Assembly (NCBI GenBank): GCA_036381515.1
Contig: DASVCR010000028.1
Location: 1-64,000, forward strand
Length of the DNA: 64,000 bases
Origin: ZC4RG20 sp036381515
GTDB lineage: Bacteria > Pseudomonadota > Gammaproteobacteria > Steroidobacterales > Rariloculaceae
Direction: 5' to 3'
The translations under genes and the position numbers were made by a program. Each line of letters starts with the position of its first letter. The first letter of the stretch is position 1. The notes beneath the pieces are model-generated. The model was given only the letters and a program-made list of their open reading frames with translations. It made no database searches and had not been told where the DNA came from. Shown piece after piece: positions 1-9,142 of this stretch.

Positions 1-192
1 GTAGTGCAGCCAGTCGGCACAGCTCTCGAAGCCCCAGGCGAGCCAGCCCAAGCGCTCGTCGAAGCGGCGAATGAGCACGAGCAGATCGTAGGTGGCCGCG
101 TTGATGCGGCCGGCGAGCGTGACGATGGCGCGGTCGAGCTCCTCGATCGATGCGTCGCGGTCGGTCACCGCGGTGATGGAATCGGTGGTCAT
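1..192 (-). CDS. DUF222 (13E12-type) protein, N-terminal fragment
   Basis: The start ATG is at 192 and 64 codons are visible before the window edge. The visible product runs through a helical stretch containing RRFDERLGW, then GFESCADWLHY. This pattern is typical of the first part of DUF222 proteins, many of which end in an HNH nuclease domain that would lie outside the window. A GAGGG sequence sits about 7 bases before the ATG. DUF222 proteins are most abundant in actinobacteria, where they occur as 13E12 repeats, and are also found in some gammaproteobacteria. The biological role is not known. The assignment is by pattern recall and the nuclease half cannot be checked here. Confidence 0.7.
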   Translation of the reverse strand, partial: MTTDSITAVTDRDASIEELDRAIVTLAGRINAATYDLLVLIRRFDERLGWLAWGFESCADWLHY

Positions 193-465
193 CGAGGCAC
201 CCTCGATCCGACGGATGAAATACTGTAATTCTAGTCAGTCATACGCCGCGCAAGAACCCGATATTCGAGGCAAAAAGTCGGATTTTCGGACTTGCGGAAG
301 CCGGGGTTTTCAGCCTCCGCGATGACTCGCACCCGAAGGGATGCGGGTCGGCGTTCCGCAATGCTCACGCCTTGGAGCCGCGAACCGCGGCTCGGAACCT
401 ATCGAGCTGTCGAGGCCGATATGCCGACCACACAACACGATCGGCCGTTGCCACACCAGCACGAA
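193..465. other. Intergenic region between DUF222 gene and the four-gene operon
   Basis: About 270 bases without a convincing gene. It holds the upstream region of the DUF222 gene, with a relatively A/T-rich patch around 220-245, and the sequence downstream of the 466-6909 operon. An 8-bp stem GAGCCGCG / CGCGGCTC with a 3-base loop lies at 375-393. Confidence 0.5.
375..393 (-). terminator. Hairpin downstream of the four-gene operon
   Basis: Perfect 8-bp inverted repeat with loop AAC, 73 bases after the stop codon of the last operon gene. There is no T tract, so a role as an intrinsic terminator is only a suggestion. Confidence 0.25.
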
Positions 466-3400
466 TCAGCCGATCCCACACAACGTAAACACGCGTTCGT
501 AAGCGGACCCACGCTCCGGCCCATTAGCGTCGAGGTCGGCCTGCCGGCGCCTCAGCGCTTCTTCCACGTGCATTCGGCGCGCCTCACGCGGCTCCAGCTC
601 GGCGCGGAAGGCTGCGATCAGCGCCGCCGAGTGGCTACGGTTCAAGTCACCGGTCCGGATGATGTCGCCCGGCGTCTGCCGCTCGGTCAAGCGAGCCCAC
701 CGGCTCAGAAGCGCCCGAGCCTCATCGGGGCGCCAACGCAGGCTCAGCTCCATGGCAGGGACGAAAGTTCCCGCCAGCCTTATGTCCAGGTGAAGGTCGG
801 TCGCCCCTCCGAAGAACAACCCGGTGCCGTGCCAATCGACGTCAGCGGCGTCGGCTGCCAATCGGTCGGGCCCGGCGGGCAGCCGCCGCAGGACCGCAGC
901 CAACGACGCTTCGACCGCGGCCCGCAAGTCGAAATCGGGCCCGACACCGCTCAGCAGCGCTCGGTAGAGTCGCGCCACGGCCAACCTGCCGCGAGCCGCC
1001 AGACACGCGGTATCGAGCATGTCGAGCTCGTCGAGCACATCGAGCGCTGCCTTGTCCGCCCCGAGACGAGTCAGCATCTTGACCTGCCCGAGCACCATAC
1101 TGCCGAGGCGACCGTCCTGCTGGAAACCGAGGCCGGGCGCCTCGGCCGCCGCGGCCTGCGTTGCGCGCCGTAAGATCGTCGAGGCGGCATCGCGGCGGCC
1201 GAGCTCGGTCAGCGCGACATGACAGAATGAGAGCGCGGCCAGGCTCGTCCACGAAGCCTTGGTGTCCGGGACGGGCACATCCGGGAACCCGGGCAGATGT
1301 TGCTCGAACAGGGCAGCGGCTTCCAGGTACTTCCCCTCGTCGCACAGATGCACCATTCCGGCCCACGCCTTCGACTCTGCGCCGTCGGTGGCCGAGGCGG
1401 AAGCGTCGTCGGAAGAGGCCTCACTCCAAGCTGGAGACAGCCCCTGTCCGAGATCGTGTACCACTACCATCCCCCACTCGGCGGCGTCGATCACCGAACT
1501 CTCGTCCTGCTTCACACCGTTCGTCGCCAACAGTCGCACTGCCCGGCGCGCTGCGTGCAGATCGAGCCTGGCATCGCCCGACGGGCCGGCCAACACAAAA
1601 AGACGTCGCAGCAAAACGGCCCAGGTTCGCGCCAGGTGGCTGTTTGGCACTCCGCCGGGAGACTCGAGCACCGTCATTCGGTTCGACAACACTCGACGTC
1701 CTAGCACCGACGCGATCTCTATTACGCGAGCTGACTCGGCCCGCACGCCGCTGCCCAGATACAGCGAGCAGACCGCCGCTTGAACGGCGCCCGTGTCGAT
1801 CACGGTCACCACGTTCTCTCGACGCGACCAGTCCCACTTCGCGCAAGTGTCGAGGTCCGGAAGGGCTGCAGCCCTGCGAAGCGCAGCGGCCTCATTGGGC
1901 TCGAGTCCTCCCGTCGTGCAACCGGCAAGCCGTCGCAGGCGCACTGCTCCTTCGACATACCAACGCCATTGGTCGCGCGCGTCGATCACATCGAGCGTTT
2001 CCGACGATGATGCGAGCTTCTCGAAACTCTCAGTGAACACGGCATCCGACAAATGCCCAATTAGCACGTCGGCGAGGTTCGATAGCTCCCTGCTCGTAGC
2101 GCGATCCGGCGTTCTTCCGGCCGCGTACCACACCTTTCCGATCCGTAGTGCCAAAGGCGTGATGAGATCGAGGAGGTTCCACCGAACGAGCGATGCGCTG
2201 TCGGTTGGCAGGGACGGACGCCGCTCTCGCACCGCACGGGCGATGTCGGCAGCGACTACACGCAGGGCGCTCGAAGCATCGCCCACATCGCCGTCACGAG
2301 CAAAGGCGGCGCGATATCGACGCAGCAGCAGCGAGACCGTCTCCGCGTAATAGGCTCCGCTTGCCTGCTCCGCCAGGGCTTCGATCTGCTTCTCGGCCTC
2401 ATCGGAAAGCGGGTCTTTGCAGAGCGCACGAATCGCGAGAACGACCGCATCGGATAGATGGCTCTGCGTAGCGCCGGGGACTTCGGTCGGAGGAGCCTTG
2501 ATCGCCGCGGCGATATACTCCGTAGCGGAGGTCGGATCAAGATCCAGAGCGAACTGTTTTTGGAGCTCCTCCAGAAGTGAATTGCTGACGACGCTCCGCC
2601 CGTCCCGAGAACGACCGACCTCCATCACGAGGTCGAGCAAAGCAGCCCGCCAAAGCGCTCGCTCTTCCTTACTGCGGGAGCGGAAGCTCTCCACCACGCC
2701 ATCGGGGATCTGTTCATCGCGGCGAGCGATTTCCTCGGCCAACAACCACGACCGCACTCGGTCCAACGCATCCTCGAGCGTCATCGAGCCGTCCTTGGCG
2801 CCGTCCTCCTTACCGCCGGCCTGGACGTTGAACGCCTTCTTGAACAGTTTCTTGAAGATCGGCTGTGCATCGAAGTCGCCCGTGCGCTCGGTGAGGCACG
2901 CGTATAGCCGAGCGATGCCATCGCAAAACGCGACGATGGCCTCCTCGGAGAGCTCCATCAGATCGCGGTATTCCCGCTCCGTGCTGCGCCGCTGCAGCAG
3001 GCGGTGACGCGCTTCGTTGTACTGATCCCGATCGAGTGCCGTCCAAGCCAGGCGGTCGTCCGTCTGAAGCTGATGCGCGTAGGGCAGCTCGATCCGCTGA
3101 ATGCCGTCCACGCCTTCACCGAAATAGCGCGGTAAGAGGTCGTTCCTGACGATGTCCAGGCTCGGTCGACGGGAATCGGATAAAGAGGTCTTGTTCATGA
3201 CCAGGAACGTGGGAATCGGCTCGTCCCGCCACTGAACGCGCCGCGCAACGGGCAGCATTCGCGCCATGCCGTCGATCGACTGCCACCCCCACGTGCTGAC
3301 GCCGACCAGGTGCGTTGCCCAGTGTTGAATCAACACGATCGACGCCAGGTTGTAGCCGGTACGCGCGTCGATCAGAACATGATCGAAGCCGTGGGGCCCG

Positions 3401-3933
3401 TCCCGCCAGAACATGCCGAGCGCGCGCAGGAGCCGGGAGCCGTCCTGACGAAGGAACGCGTTCCAGTCGAAATCGAGGAAGTTCGCAACATATCGTTGCG
3501 CCCCCAAGCTAGACAATGCGCTGTGGTTGCCTGGCCCTAGAAGCGACACCGGTGGACCAGCCGCCTCTCCGCCGCCTGCTCTGCCCAGCTCGATCTGCAG
3601 CAGACCCTGACCGCTCGGGCGGAGCAGACCTTTCTCCCCCAGCATGCGATGCTCGATCGACGCGGCCAGATTGCGATCGTCAGTCAAAAGTCCACGCTCT
3701 TCCTCCCCGGCCAGGCTGCGCAGCAGGTCCATCAGTCCGTTCATGCCGCGCCATTCCTCGAAAGTCGTCCGGCCGAACTCGTCGAAGAAGTCCCCGAGAC
3801 CCGGCGCCTCCAGATCGGCGTCGATCATTAACACCTTTTTCCCTTCCGCGGCGAGCATCGAGGCGACGTGCGCCATGACCAGGGAACGGCCGGTTCCACC
3901 CTTGAAGCCGTAGAACGCATGGACTTTGGTCAT
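466..3933 (-). CDS. Variant MinD/ParA-like ATPase with long helical C-terminal region
   Basis: The protein has 1155 residues. The first roughly 300 resemble a MinD/ParA SIMIBI ATPase: a deviant Walker A, KGGTGRS at residues 11-17, a switch-like DADLEAPGLGDF near 40, LIDARTGYN near 190 and VMNKT near 245. The signature lysine K11 is kept, but the P-loop lysine is arginine (R16). That matches the so-called KGGVGR variant group, which is found beside signalling and conflict-type genes rather than beside parB. The remaining 800 or more residues look helical, with TPR-like pairs around residues 830-1000. It is the last gene of a four-gene operon and its ATG overlaps the previous stop by 4 bp. No parB or parS-like array is nearby, so plasmid partition is unlikely. 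The function is unknown. Confidence 0.75.
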   Translation of the reverse strand: MTKVHAFYGFKGGTGRSLVMAHVASMLAAEGKKVLMIDADLEAPGLGDFFDEFGRTTFEEWRGMNGLMDLLRSLAGEEERGLLTDDRNLAASIEHRMLGEKGLLRPSGQGLLQIELGRAGGGEAAGPPVSLLGPGNHSALSSLGAQRYVANFLDFDWNAFLRQDGSRLLRALGMFWRDGPHGFDHVLIDARTGYNLASIVLIQHWATHLVGVSTWGWQSIDGMARMLPVARRVQWRDEPIPTFLVMNKTSLSDSRRPSLDIVRNDLLPRYFGEGVDGIQRIELPYAHQLQTDDRLAWTALDRDQYNEARHRLLQRRSTEREYRDLMELSEEAIVAFCDGIARLYACLTERTGDFDAQPIFKKLFKKAFNVQAGGKEDGAKDGSMTLEDALDRVRSWLLAEEIARRDEQIPDGVVESFRSRSKEERALWRAALLDLVMEVGRSRDGRSVVSNSLLEELQKQFALDLDPTSATEYIAAAIKAPPTEVPGATQSHLSDAVVLAIRALCKDPLSDEAEKQIEALAEQASGAYYAETVSLLLRRYRAAFARDGDVGDASSALRVVAADIARAVRERRPSLPTDSASLVRWNLLDLITPLALRIGKVWYAAGRTPDRATSRELSNLADVLIGHLSDAVFTESFEKLASSSETLDVIDARDQWRWYVEGAVRLRRLAGCTTGGLEPNEAAALRRAAALPDLDTCAKWDWSRRENVVTVIDTGAVQAAVCSLYLGSGVRAESARVIEIASVLGRRVLSNRMTVLESPGGVPNSHLARTWAVLLRRLFVLAGPSGDARLDLHAARRAVRLLATNGVKQDESSVIDAAEWGMVVVHDLGQGLSPAWSEASSDDASASATDGAESKAWAGMVHLCDEGKYLEAAALFEQHLPGFPDVPVPDTKASWTSLAALSFCHVALTELGRRDAASTILRRATQAAAAEAPGLGFQQDGRLGSMVLGQVKMLTRLGADKAALDVLDELDMLDTACLAARGRLAVARLYRALLSGVGPDFDLRAAVEASLAAVLRRLPAGPDRLAADAADVDWHGTGLFFGGATDLHLDIRLAGTFVPAMELSLRWRPDEARALLSRWARLTERQTPGDIIRTGDLNRSHSAALIAAFRAELEPREARRMHVEEALRRRQADLDANGPERGSAYERVFTLCGIG

Positions 3934-4970
3934 CGACTCGCTCTCCCAAGACCGCGAACCGTCTCGGCTGTTCCCGAGCTCGCGGGCGGAACGTCGGCGA
4001 CACGCACGACGTAGTAGCTGGTCTGCCCATCCAGCTCAGAATCGTCCCAGTCGAGCAACTCGACCTGAACGGGCCGGCCCCAGCCAGCCTTGAGAAAATC
4101 CCGCACCGTCTCCAGGGAAGGCGAATCGCCCCCACCGTGTTGTATTACCAGCAGGAAGGGGAAGTGATCCTGCGCTGCTCTTCTCAGCGCATCCGCGGCA
4201 TGACGCTCGCGCAATTCGCCAAAGCTGCACTGCAATGCGTCCACGTCGCAGCCCGTAAGCACGACGGCGTCGAGCGTTTCCGGCTCCGAGTCGATGCGTC
4301 CGAACACTCCCAGGACGGTGCGTCCCAACGCCAACGCACGATTCCTGCGCCTTGGCGGAAGCGTGAACAGCCCCACGTGCCTGTGAAACGGATAGGGCTT
4401 CTGCCGCACCCGGCTAGAATCGAGGTATAGCGCTACGGGCCGGCGTCGGCCCGGGGCTCTGCGGGTCCCGCAATATGCGTTGACCACCTCCCGACTCCTC
4501 ACTCTGAACGAGTCGAGCCCGAGCGCCTTCCTGAGGGCGTCCGCCGCCTTCTCGTCCCTGGGCCGCTTAGAGATGCTCACGATGACGGCCGCGCGCAGCC
4601 ATTCGCATCGGGCTCTATAGTCGGACCACGTAGTCTTGATTTCCTTGCGAACCCACGCGTCCCGGTATTCCGCCAGCGCAAGGATGCGGCAGCTCAGAAT
4701 CGTCCCGCGCAACCAGCACTTGAAGCGCTGGATTTCCGCGTTCGCCGCAGGAGGAAGCAGCCGATCGATGTCTACACGAACGATAATGCCGTGCAGTTCC
4801 TCCGACAGAATATCCGACAACTCGTTGGAGAGCGGCATGCGCGGGTCCACGTCGACCTGGACCGCCGCACACATGAGGTCCGCGGCCAATTCTTGCTGGA
4901 ACCCGGCATAGCCGGCGTCGTCGCGCAGATCATCCACCTCCGGCCGGACGAGGAACACGCGCCCGATCAT
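3930..4970 (-). CDS. Unknown protein, third gene of variant-ATPase operon
   Basis: A 346-residue protein that I do not recognise. It has no signal peptide or membrane segment, so it is probably cytoplasmic. There appear to be two halves. Residues about 1-150 are rich in acidic and hydrophobic strands; the segment AEYRDAWVRKEI near 100 recalls the late helix of TIR-like folds only weakly. Residues about 180-330 include VVLTGCDVDALQCSFGELR and FLLVIQHGGGDSP. Its start overlaps the upstream stop by ATGA, and its own stop overlaps the ATPase start the same way, which implies translational coupling and a shared function with the ATPase. Whether it is an effector or an adaptor cannot be told from sequence alone. 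Confidence 0.7.
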   Translation of the reverse strand: MIGRVFLVRPEVDDLRDDAGYAGFQQELAADLMCAAVQVDVDPRMPLSNELSDILSEELHGIIVRVDIDRLLPPAANAEIQRFKCWLRGTILSCRILALAEYRDAWVRKEIKTTWSDYRARCEWLRAAVIVSISKRPRDEKAADALRKALGLDSFRVRSREVVNAYCGTRRAPGRRRPVALYLDSSRVRQKPYPFHRHVGLFTLPPRRRNRALALGRTVLGVFGRIDSEPETLDAVVLTGCDVDALQCSFGELRERHAADALRRAAQDHFPFLLVIQHGGGDSPSLETVRDFLKAGWGRPVQVELLDWDDSELDGQTSYYVVRVADVPPASSGTAETVRGLGRASR

Positions 4971-5974
4971 GCACCGCCTCTGCGGATCTTCCCTTCCACG
5001 GCGGCGTTCATGGAGATGAACACCTCGTTCCAGGCTTTCTCGACGCCTGCGGTTTCGGGTTGCGTACCGCCCTTCATGGCATCTTCCTTGATGCGGTCGA
5101 CGCTACGCACGAGTAGCGCGATCCGGCTGCGCTGATGCGCAATCCAGTCGAACGTCTCGCCAAGCCCGCGAAGCGAGTCATCGAGATCCAGCAGCCTCTC
5201 CCGGAACGCATCGGCTTCCGATACAGGATCGCTTACCCAATAGACGTAACGTCGATTGCATTCGTCGAGCACACGACGAGCAGCGTCCGCACGCATCTTC
5301 TGCGTGCGCTCCCAACCGCGCATCGTTCGATAGGAGCCGTATAGGAAACCGGCCAGCGCGACCGTCAAGCCGATCGCGGTAGCGAGCCAGGTCTGAATCT
5401 GTGCACGCCGATTCGCGAGTGCGGCAACCGCATCAGCGTGAAGTCCCGCACGAGCCGACCGTGCCGCATACTGCACATCGCTCAGCTCGGCCGATGCCGC
5501 TCCGGCCGCACCCGCTTCGACCAGAAAGCGCGCGAGATCTCCCGCCTCCCCCGTGCAACGAGCGCGCGGAGGCTCGCCCGCGAGAACCTCACAGCGTACG
5601 TCCCGCCCTTCGGAAAGCCCGGCGTAGTCCGACAGCCCGCTCGACAGCCCTGCACGTGCCGCGGCAGCGGAGACACCTGCTAACGGGCGAATGCCGGCGA
5701 CCAGCGCGCGCCGCATTCCGGATTCGCAGGAGAGCGTGACGAGAATGCCTTCGACGCCATCGAAATCGCAGGTCGCTAGAACGGCTTCAGGCTCGGCCTT
5801 CGGCACCTTCGCGCCCGCATCGAACGTCAACGCCAATGAAAGCAGCCAGACCAGGGCGACGACGATTCCCGCCACGACCGGGATCAGCCACAGGATGATG
5901 CGCCAGGGCGAAGGCGGAGACGCCGTGTCATCCGCCGCCCGCCCGGCGGCGACCTCCTCCCTGGCCATGGTCAT
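4967..5974 (-). CDS. Two-helix membrane protein with possible nuclease-like (SNase-fold) periplasmic domain
   Basis: A 335-residue protein with hydrophobic helices at about residues 25-50 and 196-214. The likely topology is cytoplasmic N-terminus, periplasmic domain 51-195 and cytoplasmic C-terminal domain 215-335. The periplasmic part contains four cysteines (69, 83, 127, 140), then DLARFLVEAGAAGAA and YAARSARAGL. That order resembles the second half of staphylococcal-nuclease-like proteins (arginine/cysteine strand, DL..LV..G.A, then Y...AR..R.G). The acidic and arginine catalytic residues of active nucleases are not evident, so any such domain would be structural or sensory. The C-terminal part looks helical. 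It is the second gene of the operon and overlaps both neighbours by 4 bp. The fold assignment is tentative; the membrane topology is firmer. Confidence 0.7.
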   Translation of the reverse strand: MTMAREEVAAGRAADDTASPPSPWRIILWLIPVVAGIVVALVWLLSLALTFDAGAKVPKAEPEAVLATCDFDGVEGILVTLSCESGMRRALVAGIRPLAGVSAAAARAGLSSGLSDYAGLSEGRDVRCEVLAGEPPRARCTGEAGDLARFLVEAGAAGAASAELSDVQYAARSARAGLHADAVAALANRRAQIQTWLATAIGLTVALAGFLYGSYRTMRGWERTQKMRADAARRVLDECNRRYVYWVSDPVSEADAFRERLLDLDDSLRGLGETFDWIAHQRSRIALLVRSVDRIKEDAMKGGTQPETAGVEKAWNEVFISMNAAVEGKIRRGGA

Positions 5975-6909
5975 CTCGCGGCAGGCAACTCGCGGGCCGT
6001 CACGTCGTCCGCGAGGATCGGCTCGTCGTCCAGCATCTCGACCTTACCGTCGAGATGCACCTCCAGCTTCGCGTGGAACAGGCCGCTGCCATAAGTGATT
6101 GCGACTCCGTATACGCAACCGCCCGAACGAGACATCATCAAAAACTCGGGCGACGCAAGCCGCCGCGCCGCCTCTTCCCGCCCGTTCGCACGCAGCACGG
6201 CCCGTGCATGGTCCAACGTGCTCCCTGCCAGCACGCGAAATATGCCCTCATCGCCTGCACAGAGGTGCATGAAATAGAGCAGGTAGTCGATCTCGGCGCC
6301 ATCGAGCAGCAGAGGGGCATCGGCATTCGCCAGGTGAACTTCCTGGATCGCGCCGCTCACCGGGCGAAGGCGAAGCTCGTCCCCCGCGCGCCCTGCTCTG
6401 TAGGACAGGAAGAACGCGTCCATCGGAGTCGTATCGAGGACGGCGTGAAGCAACGTTCCTTCCTCGAAGAACGGGAGCTTCCGCGTCCAGAGCGTGCAGT
6501 CTGCGAGCCGCGTCAGGTCCTCCGCCGCCAGCCGCGGAGTCTCCCCCTCGCTCAACCGCGCCAGACGGCGACGCCACTCTTCTGCCTCGTCGAAGGAACA
6601 GTGGGTCCAGGAGCTCTCGCGAACATGCGGACCCTCGGGCATTCGGTCTCCTACGCCGGGACCCAGGGCTGAGTTCACGTGCTCGATCCAGGCCGGACGG
6701 CGGCGAAATACCGTCGCAGCTGGCCGCTCTTCGCTGCCCTCGCCCACTTGCTGGAGCGGATCCTTCGCCAAAAGAGCGCTCATCCGCTCGAACACATCGG
6801 CGTTGTAGCGCATCTGGTCGCGAAGGTCCGGATCGCGGTCGGCGACCGCTCTAAGGAATTTGGCCGCGTCGATGAGAAGGCGGGCGGCGTGTTCGGCGGC
6901 GGTCGGCAC
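5971..6909 (-). CDS. Unknown protein, first gene of variant-ATPase operon
   Basis: I do not recognise this protein. The frame is open from a TTG at 6996, but the first convincing coding sequence begins at the GTG at 6909 (312 residues), where a helical region starts (AARLLIDAAKFLRAV, then DPDLRDQMRYNADVFERM). No Shine-Dalgarno sequence decides between them. After a basic linker the C-terminal two thirds are mixed alpha/beta, with FFLSYRAGRAGDELRLRP near the middle and YGVAITYGSGLFHAKLEVHLD at the end. No membrane segments or known catalytic motifs are visible. It leads the operon: its stop overlaps the start of the membrane-protein gene by ATGA. It is divergent from the AraC-type gene at 7077, and about 165 bases between them would hold both promoters. 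Confidence 0.65.
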   Translation of the reverse strand: MPTAAEHAARLLIDAAKFLRAVADRDPDLRDQMRYNADVFERMSALLAKDPLQQVGEGSEERPAATVFRRRPAWIEHVNSALGPGVGDRMPEGPHVRESSWTHCSFDEAEEWRRRLARLSEGETPRLAAEDLTRLADCTLWTRKLPFFEEGTLLHAVLDTTPMDAFFLSYRAGRAGDELRLRPVSGAIQEVHLANADAPLLLDGAEIDYLLYFMHLCAGDEGIFRVLAGSTLDHARAVLRANGREEAARRLASPEFLMMSRSGGCVYGVAITYGSGLFHAKLEVHLDGKVEMLDDEPILADDVTARELPAAR

Positions 6910-7076
6910 GGCTGTCTGGATATTTTTTGTTTTGGAATAGGTGCCTTGCCGGGATCTTACAATGGCGCACTCTGGCCCGCCAAGCTTGAACGACAAGACC
7001 CTCTCGCCACATGGTCTGCCGCTGCGCGACTAAAATGCGTACTCGCGTCCCGGCTTTCGCGTAGGGAGTCGCACCG

Positions 7077-8093
7077 ATGTCGCCGAAGGAACAGGGCTCG
7101 AGGTCGTTTCGCTTCTCGACGTCGGCCGCTCGGCCGGCCGATCCGGTATCGTCGTGGAACCACCTTTTCGGGCGCCCGCTGTCGCGCCGCGTGGTGGCTC
7201 CGCCTCCGTCCGGCACGACGCCGCCGCGGATGGAGATGACGGCGCACGTGCTCGGCGGCGACGCCGGAGGCCGCGAGACCGGCCACGTGATGCGAATGGC
7301 CGTGTCGGCGGGCGGCGTCGCCCGGCGCACGAAGGAGCTGCTCGCGGACGGCAACGACGACATCGTCCTGCACGTCCAGATCACCGGCCGCCGCATCGTC
7401 TCGCAATGCGGTCGAGAAGCTACGGTGAACCCCGGCGGAGCGGTGGTCACGACGAACGCGGAGGAGAGCACGATCGCGTTGTCCGGAGCCGCGCGCTTCG
7501 CGTGCATCGCCGTGCCGAGGACCTTGATGGCGGCGAGAGTTCCGCGTGTCGACGATCTCCTCGCGCGGGCCGTGCCGCCCACGCGCGCGCTCCAATTGCT
7601 CACGCGGTACCTCGGCCTGCTCGACGACGATGAGGCGCTCCGTGCGCCCGGACTGCGCTCCGCCGTCGCCACGCACATCTACGACCTCTGCGCGCTCGCC
7701 GTCGGCGCGGCGCGGGACGCCGCCGAGATCGCAGCGGGACGCGGCTTGCGCGCGGCGCGGCTGCACGCGTTGAAGCAGGACATCGCACAAAACCTCGCGC
7801 ACGGCGACGTCTCGCCGGCCGCCCTCGCCCGGCGCCACGGCATCACGCGGCGATACGTGCACAAGCTCTTCGAGAGCGAAGGCACGACGTTGTCGAGGTA
7901 CAAGCTAGGGCTACGCCTCGTGCGCGTGCACGAGATGCTGACGAGCCGCGCGCACGACGAGCTGACGATCGCGGCCATCGCGTACCGGGCCGGTTTCGGG
8001 GATCTTTCGACGTTCAATCGAGAGTTCCGTCGCTACTTCGGCGCGACGCCTTCCGAGCTCCGCTCGGCGGCCCGCGGCAAAGAACGGACTTGA
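7077..8093 (+). CDS. AraC family transcriptional regulator
   Basis: A 338-residue protein. The last roughly 100 residues form a double helix-turn-helix of AraC type: LARRHGITRRYVHKLFESEG is the first reading helix region, and IAAIAYRAGFGDLSTFNREF followed by FGATPSELR is the conserved second half. The N-terminal 200 residues look like the cupin-like ligand domain found in regulators with an AraC-binding-2 type sensor. The start at 7077 gives a reasonable length for the family. The target genes and ligand are unknown. The gene is divergent from the variant-ATPase operon, so control of that operon is possible but unproven. A secreted unknown follows 173 bases downstream. Confidence 0.88.
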   Translation: MSPKEQGSRSFRFSTSAARPADPVSSWNHLFGRPLSRRVVAPPPSGTTPPRMEMTAHVLGGDAGGRETGHVMRMAVSAGGVARRTKELLADGNDDIVLHVQITGRRIVSQCGREATVNPGGAVVTTNAEESTIALSGAARFACIAVPRTLMAARVPRVDDLLARAVPPTRALQLLTRYLGLLDDDEALRAPGLRSAVATHIYDLCALAVGAARDAAEIAAGRGLRAARLHALKQDIAQNLAHGDVSPAALARRHGITRRYVHKLFESEGTTLSRYKLGLRLVRVHEMLTSRAHDELTIAAIAYRAGFGDLSTFNREFRRYFGATPSELRSAARGKERT

Positions 8094-8266
8094 GCACGCC
8101 CGCCGCTCGCGCCCGCCGGACGGTCGGCGTTTCCCTTCGTCCCGGCACGGCGTTCCTTGCTGCCCAAGCCCGCGCCTCGTCGTAGCCCTAGTCTCGCATC
8201 GGATGCTGTTCTCGACCATCTGCCGACGAGGACGAAGGGAACGCGAGAGGACGGAGGGATCACGAC

Positions 8267-8995
8267 ATGCGAGCTCGACTGGAAACCTCACTCGTTGCGG
8301 CGGTCGTCGCCTCGACGTGCCATGCGCAGCCTTATGACGATACGCAACACGCGCGGGCCGTGCCGCGCGAGGCCGCGCAGGCACCGTGCACGCCCGAGCA
8401 GCGCGAAGCAGCGCTCGAAGCGATTCAGGCGCGCGTGCTCGCAGCCGCGCCGACGCGGCTCGAATCGCTGAGCGAAGCCATCGAGCCCGGGGGTCCGCTC
8501 GAGGGCTGGCGGCTGGCGCACGGACACGTCGTGCTCGAGGGCGCAGGCGCCGTGCCGCTCGACAACCTCGACGCCGCTCCGCCGCTGCCGCCGCTGCTGC
8601 TCTATGTGCCGTCGCCCGCGACGACGCCGGACGACTGGCTCGACTTCGACGGCGACGACGGGCCCTACACGCTGGTGGGCTGGGCGTTCTTCGCGCCGTA
8701 CGGGCCCGAGCTGCCTCGGATGCTCGAATGCATAGAGCCCGACGAGTGGTTCGTCCACGAGGCCGGCTGGCACACTCGCGACGGCGGCATGCGGCTCACG
8801 CCGGACACGCCGTCCGAGCAACCGCCTCCGCCGGCCGATGTCGACGTCCTGTTCTGGCACCCGCGTGTCTGGGATATCCACTTCTGGATCGAGGAGGACG
8901 GGCCGCCGGCCGTCTCGTTCGACAACCCGAACGCGCGGCCCGGCGGCCTCGAGCTGCCGAAAGGTGCGTTCTACCGCATCGACGACGGTCCGTGA
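8267..8995 (+). CDS. Secreted protein of unknown function
   Basis: A 242-residue protein I do not recognise. The N-terminus (MRARLETSLVAAVVAST, then CHAQPY) looks like a signal peptide, so it is probably exported, perhaps to the periplasm. The mature part is rich in tryptophan, aspartate and proline, including GWAFFAPYGPELPRM and FWHPRVWDIHFWIEEDGPP. It is acidic overall with no recognised catalytic motif. GGAGG lies about 10 bases before the ATG and supports the start. No operon partner is evident. Confidence 0.65.
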   Translation: MRARLETSLVAAVVASTCHAQPYDDTQHARAVPREAAQAPCTPEQREAALEAIQARVLAAAPTRLESLSEAIEPGGPLEGWRLAHGHVVLEGAGAVPLDNLDAAPPLPPLLLYVPSPATTPDDWLDFDGDDGPYTLVGWAFFAPYGPELPRMLECIEPDEWFVHEAGWHTRDGGMRLTPDTPSEQPPPPADVDVLFWHPRVWDIHFWIEEDGPPAVSFDNPNARPGGLELPKGAFYRIDDGP

Positions 8996-9142
8996 CGCGC
9001 GCTGGGCGTTCCCGCGTCCGTGATCCGCCCGCACACGAAGGACCGGCCCGGAAACGCGCAGATCGGCGGAGCGCCGCTCGACGCGGTGAGAGCACGACGG
9101 AGCGCGAAGCAGGCATGAGCTCGCTCCCGCCGATCGAACGAC

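Noticed and set aside
466..3933. Plasmid partition ParA
   Set aside because: The Walker motif is of the KGGVGR-like type, the protein is much too long, and there is no parB or parS array.
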